Of a stretch of 64,000 bases of DNA, positions 58,173 through 64,000 are shown piece after piece (position 1 is the first letter of the stretch; each line of letters starts with the position of its first letter). The notes under the pieces were generated by a model. That model was given only the letters and a program-made list of their open reading frames with translations, was not told the origin of the DNA and did not search any database. A program made the position numbers and the translations under genes. The stretch is from positions 434,001 through 498,000 of the forward strand of contig NZ_SLVF01000003.1 of the NCBI RefSeq assembly GCF_004345365.1. The letters are read 5' to 3'. The DNA is from Kribbella sp. VKM Ac-2568. Lineage in GTDB: Bacteria; Actinomycetota; Actinomycetes; Propionibacteriales; Kribbellaceae.

Positions 58173-60566
58173 ATGCGCGCAAGGGATAAGGGCGATCGGG
58201 GCGTCGTCCAGTCAGTGGTCCTGTTCCTGGGGGTGAGCGTTCTCTCGGGCGCTCTGGCAGCCGGTCTGGCGATTCCGTTCGCCGGCCTGGCAGGCTTCAG
58301 CACCGAGAAGACGGCAGAGACACTGCAGGACCTGCCACAGGAGCTGAAGACCGTCCCACTGGCCCGGAACAGCAAGATCGTCGCCGCCGACGGCTCGCTG
58401 GTCGCCAACCTCTACGAGCAGAACCGGGTGCCGGTCAAGCTGTCCCAGATCAACCCGATCATGCGCAAGGCGATCGTCGCGATCGAGGACGACCGGTTCT
58501 ACGAGCACGGCGCGCTCGACGCCAAGGGCACGCTGCGCGCCCTGCTCCGCAACCAGACCGAGGGCGCGGTCCAGCAGGGTGGCTCCAGCATCACCCAGCA
58601 GTACGTGAAGCTGAGCCTGATCGAGAAGGCGAACGCCGCCAACGACCCCGAGGCCATCCAGGCCGCGACGGCGGAGACCTACCAGCGCAAGGTCGCCGAA
58701 CTCCGGTACGCGGTCGCCGTCGAGAAGGAGTTCTCCAAGGACGAGATCCTGGAGAAGTACCTGAACCTCGCGAACTTCGGCGACGGCACGTACGGCGTCG
58801 AGGCCGCGGCCCGGCACTACTTCTCCACCAGCGCGGCGAAGCTGACCCTGCCGCAGGCCGCGATGCTGGCCGGTCTGGTGAAGAACCCCACCGGCTACGA
58901 CCCGACCAACAACAAGAAGCGCGCCAAGGACCGGCGCGACGTCGTCCTGCGGCGCATGCAGGAACTGAACGTCATCTCGGCCAAGCAGGCCACCGACGCG
59001 ATCAAGACCCCGGTCATCAACCCGGCCAAGATCCAGCCGGTCCCGAACGGCTGCGCCAACTCGAAGTACCCGTTCTACTGCGAGTACATCGTCTCCAAGC
59101 TGCTGGAGAACCCGGCCTTCGGCAAGACGGCCAAGGCCCGCGACCACTACATCAAGACCGCCGGCATCCTGGTCAAGACCTCCCTCGACCCGAGGATCCA
59201 GGCCGCCGCGCAGAAGTCGATCAACGAGCACTCGAAGCCGACCGACCAGGCGATCGCGGCGGTCACGATGATCGAGCCGGGCACGGGTGTCGTCAAGGCG
59301 ATGGCGCAGAGCCGGCCGTACGGCGCCGGCAAGAACCACACCGCGTACAACTACAACGTGGAGAAGTCCTACGCGGGCGGCTACGGCGGGTTCCAGAACG
59401 GTTCGACGATGAAGGCGTTCACCATCGCCGCCGCGATCCAGCAGGGCTTCCCGCTCAACCACCGGATCCAGTCCCCGCCGACGATCAACCTCAGCGGCAA
59501 GAAGTTCAGCACCTGCACCGGGACGACGTCGGACCCCGACTACAACCCGAGCAACTCGACCGAGGCCCACGGCGACCTGACCATGATCGACGCCGCGCGC
59601 GCGTCGACCAACACCTACTTCCTGCAGCTCTCGCAGCAGGTGGGTCTGTGCCCGATCGCGACGGTCGCGGCCGCTCTGGGCATGCATGACGCGCAGACCG
59701 GGCAGCCGCTCAAGCAGGTCGTGTCCATGACGCTCGGCGTCGACACGGTGACCCCGCTGATGCTCGCCAACGCCTACGCGACGTTCGCTGCTCGCGGCCT
59801 GTACTGCACGCCGCTGCTGATCACCTCGGTGACCAGCTACAACGGCAAGCCGATCAAGACGCCCCCGCCGAGCTGCAAGCAGGCGATCGATCCCGCGGTC
59901 GCGGATGGCGTGAACGCCGTGCTGCACCAGGTGATGGAGCCGGGCGGCACCGGTGGACGGCTGAAGTTCGGCCCCAGCGACCTGGCCGGCAAGACCGGAA
60001 CGATCAACGCCAACCTGGCCGTCTGGTTCGCGGGCTACTCCTCGAAGATGGCCGCCGCCTCGGTGGTGGCGGACGCGCAGCCGCCGTACAAGAACCTGAT
60101 CGGCCAGACGCTCGACGGCAAGAAGATGAGCGACGCCTCGGGTTCCGGTACCGCCGGACCGGTCTGGCAGACCGCGATGGAAGGCGCTCTGAAGGGTCTC
60201 CCGACGACCCGCTTCACCGCGCCGAACGACAAGACCATGCGTGGCGACGTGAAGGATCTGCCGTTCGTCAACGGCAAGAGCCCGCAGGAGGCCGTCGGCA
60301 TCCTGCAGCAAGCGGGCTTCCAGGCGGAGATCGCGCCGGGCCTGGTGGACTCGGAAGAAGCCGCGGGGACAGTCGCCTACACCAGCCCGCGGCAGCGCGA
60401 CGGAGCCCCTGAGGGGTCGAAGGTGCTGATCTACATCTCCAACGGGAGCAAGGGTGGTGGGCAGCCGCCCAACCCGCCGAACACACCTCCGACCATCGGC
60501 AAGCCGCCGCCACAGATCCCGAACTGTCCGCCTTGGCACCCGAAGTACCCGAAGTGCGGCAGGTAG
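58173..60566 (+). CDS. bifunctional class A penicillin-binding protein (PonA2 type) with PASTA domain
   Basis: 797 residues from the ATG at 58173. A short cytoplasmic start and one membrane span (VVQSVVLFLGVSVLSGALAA) lead to the GT51 transglycosylase with Glu105 in AIVAIEDDRFYEHGALD and GGSSITQQYVK. The transpeptidase has Ser411 in NGSTMKAF, STN and AGKTGT. A PASTA module (FVNGKSPQEAVGILQQAGFQ) and a Pro-rich tail close it. It builds and cross-links peptidoglycan. Position matches ponA2 (Rv3682), next to the metallophosphoesterase. Confidence 0.95.
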   Translation: MRARDKGDRGVVQSVVLFLGVSVLSGALAAGLAIPFAGLAGFSTEKTAETLQDLPQELKTVPLARNSKIVAADGSLVANLYEQNRVPVKLSQINPIMRKAIVAIEDDRFYEHGALDAKGTLRALLRNQTEGAVQQGGSSITQQYVKLSLIEKANAANDPEAIQAATAETYQRKVAELRYAVAVEKEFSKDEILEKYLNLANFGDGTYGVEAAARHYFSTSAAKLTLPQAAMLAGLVKNPTGYDPTNNKKRAKDRRDVVLRRMQELNVISAKQATDAIKTPVINPAKIQPVPNGCANSKYPFYCEYIVSKLLENPAFGKTAKARDHYIKTAGILVKTSLDPRIQAAAQKSINEHSKPTDQAIAAVTMIEPGTGVVKAMAQSRPYGAGKNHTAYNYNVEKSYAGGYGGFQNGSTMKAFTIAAAIQQGFPLNHRIQSPPTINLSGKKFSTCTGTTSDPDYNPSNSTEAHGDLTMIDAARASTNTYFLQLSQQVGLCPIATVAAALGMHDAQTGQPLKQVVSMTLGVDTVTPLMLANAYATFAARGLYCTPLLITSVTSYNGKPIKTPPPSCKQAIDPAVADGVNAVLHQVMEPGGTGGRLKFGPSDLAGKTGTINANLAVWFAGYSSKMAAASVVADAQPPYKNLIGQTLDGKKMSDASGSGTAGPVWQTAMEGALKGLPTTRFTAPNDKTMRGDVKDLPFVNGKSPQEAVGILQQAGFQAEIAPGLVDSEEAAGTVAYTSPRQRDGAPEGSKVLIYISNGSKGGGQPPNPPNTPPTIGKPPPQIPNCPPWHPKYPKCGR

Positions 60567-60574
60567 CGAACTGA

Positions 60575-60610
60575 GAAAGGGGCCTCGTCCGGTCGGACGA
60601 GGCCCCTTTC
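60575..60610. terminator. bidirectional terminator between the PBP gene and yqeY
   Basis: The 17-base arms GAAAGGGGCCTCGTCCG and CGGACGAGGCCCCTTTC are separated by GT. It starts with an A-run and ends with a T-run, so it can work in both directions for the two convergent genes. Confidence 0.88.
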
Positions 60611-60630
60611 GCTGTCAGCAGGAGTAGGCG

Positions 60631-61098
60631 TCAGGCGCCGAGCTGGCGCTTCACCTCGGCGGAGACGGTGCCGCCGTCGGCCTTGCCCTTGACCTTGGGC
60701 TGCAGGGCGCCCATCACCTTGCCGATGCCGCGCGGACCGAGCTCGGCGGCTCCGGTGGCGGCGATGGTCTCGGTGACGAGGGCCGCGATCTCCTCGGCGG
60801 TCAGCTGCTCCGGCAGGTACTCGGCGAGGATGTCCGCCTCCGCCTGCTCCTTGTCCGCCAGCTCTTCACGGCCGGCCTCCCGGTACGCCGTGACGGACTC
60901 GCGGCGCTTCTTCGCCTCGGCCGTCAGCACGTCGAGGACCTCCGCGTCGGACAGTTCGCGGGCCTCCTTGCCGGCCACCTCCGCCTTCGTCACGGCCGTG
61001 AGCGCCATCCGCAGGGTCGACTTGCGGATCTCGTCGCGCGCCTTCAGGGCCGCGGTCATGTCGTCGTGCAGGCGCTGCTTCATCTCGGAGTTGGACAT
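60631..61098 (-). CDS. GatB/YqeY domain protein
   Basis: 155 residues. The whole protein is the helical YqeY domain: LHDDMTAALKARDEIRKSTL, VLTAEAKKRRESVTAYREAG, ADILAEYLPEQLTAEEIAAL and GIGKVMGALQPKVKGKADGG. The domain is shared with the tail of GatB and may bind tRNA, but the role of the free protein is unclear. ATG at 61098 or GTG at 61104. It is divergent from the metallophosphoesterase gene with only 26 bases between start codons. Confidence 0.92.
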   Translation of the reverse strand: MSNSEMKQRLHDDMTAALKARDEIRKSTLRMALTAVTKAEVAGKEARELSDAEVLDVLTAEAKKRRESVTAYREAGREELADKEQAEADILAEYLPEQLTAEEIAALVTETIAATGAAELGPRGIGKVMGALQPKVKGKADGGTVSAEVKRQLGA

Positions 61099-61124
61099 GC
61101 CCACGATTGTGGCAGGCTGGTGAA

Positions 61125-62063
61125 ATGAGTTTCCGGGGGCTTGCCGCCACGACCTTGAAGACCGCTGCCGTCGTCACCGGCGTGGGCGCCGCCTGCGTCG
61201 CCTACGCCGCGGGCGTGGAGGTGCGCTGGTTCGCCCTGCGCAGGGTGACGATGCCGGTGCTGCCGGTGGGCACCACACCGGTCAAGGTGCTGCACCTGTC
61301 CGACCTGCACCTGATGCCCACCCAGGAGAAGAAGATCCGCTGGGTGCAGGAGCTCGCCGGGCTGGAGCCCGACCTGGTCGTGAACACCGGAGACAACCTG
61401 GCCCACCCCGACTCGGTGGCCCCGCTGCTGCGTGCGCACGGCGACCTGCTCGACCTTCCGGGTGTGTTCGTCTTCGGCTCCAACGACTACTGGAAGCCGC
61501 ACTTCAAGAACCCGGGCAAGTACCTGCTACCGGCCCACAAGCAGCGCCACAAGCCGCACGGCCCGGACCTCCCCTTCGAGGAGCTGCGCGCCGGCTTCAC
61601 CCGGGCCGGCTGGCTCGACCTGAACAACGCGCGCTCGACCCTCAAGGTGAACGGCCTGCGCCTGGACTTCGCCGGCACTGACGACCCGCACATCAAGAGG
61701 GACCGGTACGACGAGATCGCCGGCGAGGCGGACCCGGCGGCGGACCTGTCGATCGGAGTCACCCACGCGCCGTACCAGCGAGTGCTGAACGGCTTCACCG
61801 GCGACGGGTATCCGTTGATCCTTGCCGGGCACACCCATGGCGGACAGCTCGCGGTGCCGATCTACGGAGCGCTGGTGACGAACTGCGACCTGGACACCTC
61901 CCGGGTGAAGGGAATGACCACCTGGGGCTACGAAGGACGCCAGTCCGCGTTGCACGTCTCGGCCGGGCTCGGCACCTCGCCGTACGCGCCGGTGCGGTTC
62001 GCCTGCAGGCCGGAAGCGACGTTGCTCACGCTCGTTCCGCGGGTCACCGGGGTCGATGGATAA
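61125..62063 (+). CDS. membrane-anchored metallophosphoesterase
   Basis: 312 residues from the ATG at 61125. A hydrophobic N-terminal segment (TAAVVTGVGAACVAYAAGVE) anchors it. Calcineurin-like metal motifs are complete: LHLSDLHLMP, VVNTGDNLAH, FGSNDYWKPH, IGVTHAPY and LAGHTHGGQLAVP. Related to YkuE/Rv3683-type phosphoesterases; the substrate is unknown, perhaps a lipid or envelope phosphodiester. It keeps the ponA2-phosphoesterase neighbourhood found in other actinomycetes. Confidence 0.9.
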   Translation: MSFRGLAATTLKTAAVVTGVGAACVAYAAGVEVRWFALRRVTMPVLPVGTTPVKVLHLSDLHLMPTQEKKIRWVQELAGLEPDLVVNTGDNLAHPDSVAPLLRAHGDLLDLPGVFVFGSNDYWKPHFKNPGKYLLPAHKQRHKPHGPDLPFEELRAGFTRAGWLDLNNARSTLKVNGLRLDFAGTDDPHIKRDRYDEIAGEADPAADLSIGVTHAPYQRVLNGFTGDGYPLILAGHTHGGQLAVPIYGALVTNCDLDTSRVKGMTTWGYEGRQSALHVSAGLGTSPYAPVRFACRPEATLLTLVPRVTGVDG

Positions 62064-62109
62064 CCCGATTTCGTCCCAGCGGTGGGCGCATGTAAGCTAA
62101 CGCCGAATT

Positions 62110-62186
62110 CGGGCTGTGGCGCAGCTTGGTAGCGCGCGTCGTTCGGGACGACGAGGTCGCAGGTTCAAATCCTGTCAGCCCGACCA
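62110..62186 (+). tRNA. tRNA-Pro (anticodon CGG)
   Basis: A 77-base cloverleaf. Acceptor stem CGGGCTG pairs with CAGCCCG, the D-arm contains AGCTTGGTAGC, the anticodon stem CGTCG/CGACG encloses the loop TTCGGGA, the T-arm has GGTTCAAATCC, and CCA is encoded at 62184-62186. Anticodon CGG reads the proline codon CCG, very common in this genome. Confidence 0.95.
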
Positions 62187-62189
62187 CCG

Positions 62190-62225
62190 ATCAGGGCCGG
62201 TCACTCATCAGTGACCGGCCCTGAT
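62190..62225 (+). terminator. terminator after tRNA-Pro
   Basis: Sixteen-base arms starting ATCAGGGCCGG and ending CCGGCCCTGAT, four-base loop, followed by TGTTTT. It begins four bases after the tRNA and also faces the convergent gene ending at 62237. Confidence 0.88.
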
Positions 62226-62236
62226 TGTTTTCTGTC

Positions 62237-63352
62237 TCACGCCACTGCAGCGAGTGGTCCCCAGAAGTAGCCGAAGTTCTCCGTCGGCCCGGCCATGAAC
62301 CGCTGGCTCAGCACCACGCCGATCAGGTCGCGCGACGGATCGGTGTAGGCGCTCGTGCCGGCGCCACCGGTCCAGCCGTAGCGACCGACCGCGGTCCACG
62401 GTTCGGTCACCGCGGTGTCGACCGCGACGCCCAGCCCCCACGACCAGGCCGGCCCGGCCATCTCAGTCGTCCCGGCCCGCTGCTCGGCCGTCAACTGGTC
62501 CCGGGTCAACTCCTCGCGCGACTCCCGCGAGATCAACCGGTCGTCCGCGAGCGCGCCGAGGAACGTCAGGTAGTCCTCGACCGTCGAAACCAGCCCGCCA
62601 CCGAAGCTCTCGAACTGCGGCGGCGCGGCGAACGCTTCGTCGTACTCCTCGAAGACCTCCACCCCGTCCGCCGTCGGCCGGTACGACGTGGGCAGGTGCG
62701 CCCCGTCTGCCTGGAAACTCGTGGCCGTCAACCCGAGTGGATCCGCGACCCGTTCCTTCAGTACTGCGTGCAGCGGGGCTCCGGCGACTCGGCCGATCAG
62801 CACGGACAGCACGTCGATCCCCGTGTGGTACATCCAGCGAGTCCCCGGCTGATAGGCGAGCGGGACCGCCGCAAGTCGGGCCATGTACTCGTCGGCGGAG
62901 AACGCCTGCGGCATCGGCCCGTTCCCGACAGCAGCGAACTCCTTGGCCACGGGGACGTCGGTGAAGAAGGCGCCCAGGCCGAGCGTCATCGTCAGCAGGT
63001 GCCGGACGGTGATCGGCCGGTCCGCCGGCACTGTCTGGTCCACCTCAGCCTCAGGTGAAACGAGCACGCGCGGCTCGGCGATCTCCGGCAACCACTCGGC
63101 CACCGGGTCGTCCAGGCCGAAGAGCCCGTCTTCCACCATCGACAGGGCAACGACGGCTCCGACGGGTTTGCTCAGCGAGGCGATCCGGAACCGCGTCCCC
63201 GTCCGCATCGGCTCACTCGACCCGAAGGCGAGCGACCCGGTCGCGAAGTACTCGGTCTCGCCCTGGTGCCGGACGCCGGCCACGATCCCGGGCGCCCAGC
63301 CGGCCGCGACCTGGTCCTCCAGCGAACGCCAGACCGGAGCGAACTTCGACAT
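62237..63352 (-). CDS. serine beta-lactamase-family hydrolase (class C/esterase type)
   Basis: 371 residues from the ATG at 63352, with GGGGAAGC upstream. Catalytic SxxK is in FRIASLSKPVGAVVALSM; the Tyr motif is WMYHTGIDVLSVLIGR; the third motif is around GRYGWTGGAGTSAYTD. Other family blocks: ITVRHLLTMTLGLG and FESFGGGLVSTVEDYLTFLG. No signal peptide, so it is probably a cytoplasmic esterase or D-aminopeptidase-like enzyme rather than a resistance beta-lactamase. Divergent from lipB. Confidence 0.88.
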   Translation of the reverse strand: MSKFAPVWRSLEDQVAAGWAPGIVAGVRHQGETEYFATGSLAFGSSEPMRTGTRFRIASLSKPVGAVVALSMVEDGLFGLDDPVAEWLPEIAEPRVLVSPEAEVDQTVPADRPITVRHLLTMTLGLGAFFTDVPVAKEFAAVGNGPMPQAFSADEYMARLAAVPLAYQPGTRWMYHTGIDVLSVLIGRVAGAPLHAVLKERVADPLGLTATSFQADGAHLPTSYRPTADGVEVFEEYDEAFAAPPQFESFGGGLVSTVEDYLTFLGALADDRLISRESREELTRDQLTAEQRAGTTEMAGPAWSWGLGVAVDTAVTEPWTAVGRYGWTGGAGTSAYTDPSRDLIGVVLSQRFMAGPTENFGYFWGPLAAVA

Positions 63353-63436
63353 GCTTCCCCATCTCCTCATCGAGTGCTGCCTTCGTCGAGTGCTGCCACC
63401 GTAGGACGCCATCGGGGCCGACCTAGGCTGTAGGGC

Positions 63437-64000
63437 GTGAGTGGCATGGAGCGGGTAGATCTCGGTGAGGTCGACTACGAGGTCGCGGGCAAGGACATGA
63501 AGACCTGGGTCGAGGAGCGGATCGCGGGTGAGGCCGAGGACAGGTTGTTCCTGCTGAGCCATCCACCGGTGATCACCTACGGCCCCCGGACCTCGCTGGA
63601 CGACCTGCCGGCCGAGACCGCGGCGATCCCGACGGTGGCGGTCGACCGGGGCGGCTTCGCGACGTACCACGGACCGGGCCAACTGGTCGGCTATCTGGTG
63701 ATCGACCTGAAGCAGCGCGGGCCGGTGGACATCGTGCGCTGGGTGGAGAACGGACTGATCGAGGCGCTCGGGTCGCTCGGTTTCCCGTTGGTCCGCCGCG
63801 ACACCCCGAAGGGTGCGAGCAGCCTGGTCGGGGTGTGGACGGAGGACCACCGCAAGCTCTGTTCGATCGGGATGCGGATCCGCCGCGGCGTCACCAGTCA
63901 TGGCTTCTCGATCAACCTCGACCCTGACATGAACGTCTTTCACACGTTCACGACGTGTGGGCTGCACGACGTGACGATGGTCTCCCTGGCCGAACTGGCG
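63437..64000 (+). CDS. lipB: octanoyltransferase LipB, 3' end outside window
   Basis: 188 residues visible from the GTG at 63437; ATG at 63446 is an alternative. LipB markers: LLSHPPVITYGPR, the substrate loop VDRGGFATYHGPGQLVGYLV, KLCSIGMRIRRGVTSHGFSI and the catalytic cysteine in FTTCGLHDVTMVSL. It moves octanoate from acyl carrier protein to lipoyl domains, the first step of lipoate synthesis; lipA normally follows. Only the last few tens of residues are missing. Confidence 0.93.
   Translation, partial: MSGMERVDLGEVDYEVAGKDMKTWVEERIAGEAEDRLFLLSHPPVITYGPRTSLDDLPAETAAIPTVAVDRGGFATYHGPGQLVGYLVIDLKQRGPVDIVRWVENGLIEALGSLGFPLVRRDTPKGASSLVGVWTEDHRKLCSIGMRIRRGVTSHGFSINLDPDMNVFHTFTTCGLHDVTMVSLAELA

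Noticed and set aside
1..64000. CRISPR arrays, rRNA genes, transposases or prophage genes
   Set aside because: Looked for regularly spaced repeats, rRNA-like blocks and transposase or integrase motifs; none seen. The 'phage holin family' protein at 42999 is a conserved chromosomal membrane protein.

Overview
The window is about 70% GC and is densely packed on both strands. Most junctions are 4-base ATGA/GTGA overlaps, and many starts are GTG. These features, together with a mycothiol-world reductase, ANTAR, MarP, Crp and Rv3679/Rv3680-type genes, point to a high-GC actinomycete. Cell-wall nonulosonic-acid (pseudaminic acid) genes and the general gene style suggest a Nocardioidaceae/Kribbella-like organism. 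That genus guess is an inference.

Region 1 (1-26.8 kb) is a cell-surface glycan locus. It opens with a ligase/acyl-carrier-protein pair and a large membrane GT-C-like protein with a Pro/Gly-rich tail, then a secreted GHL10-type glycosidase. Four transcription blocks follow. (a) Plus strand 5977-10044: PseH-like acetyltransferase, PseI, a DPM/GtrB-like glycosyltransferase, and a fusion of a NadM-like nucleotidyltransferase to a methyltransferase. (b) Minus strand 18054-10089: a second GtrB-like glycosyltransferase, a WecE-like aminotransferase, a GNAT, a long teichoic-acid-type glycosyltransferase, a GT-B-like protein and a methyltransferase-like coiled-coil protein. (c) A second GT-C-like membrane protein at 18113, followed by pseG on the minus strand. 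(d) Plus strand 21665-26762: pseB, pseC, a second methyltransferase-like/GT-B-like pair, and pseF. All six steps from UDP-GlcNAc to CMP-pseudaminic acid can be assigned. The duplicated methyltransferase-like/GT-B-like module is the best candidate for undescribed nonulosonate-polymer assembly.

Region 2 (26.8-35.5 kb) begins with a methyltransferase, then a DUF485/acetate-symporter operon and a divergent HxlR/PPOX pair. After these comes a decay zone: a broken discoidin-domain hydrolase, an unknown gene bracketed by two 150-bp direct repeats, an asnB remnant and a Fic remnant. Intact MarR, HxlR and NAD(P)H-binding genes lie between them.

Region 3 (35.5-64 kb) is largely conserved actinobacterial core. 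In order it holds acs, small membrane and regulatory genes, a mycothiolyl-hydroquinone-reductase-like gene, a TetR/haloacid dehalogenase pair sharing a perfect palindrome, nhaA, a holin-like protein, an EphE-like hydrolase, a GAF-ANTAR regulator, marP, a CoA-type Nudix gene, a TlpA-like lipoprotein, nth, crp, a DUF559 gene between palindromic repeats, an MBL hydrolase, a second Nudix gene, ridA, a DUF4177 gene, two ArsA/Get3-like ATPases, lon (with a HAIR-like site), a ponA2-type PBP, yqeY, a metallophosphoesterase, tRNA-Pro(CGG), a serine beta-lactamase-like hydrolase and the start of lipB. From memory, this order parallels Mycobacterium tuberculosis Rv3667-Rv3683, with lon where whiB4 would be expected.
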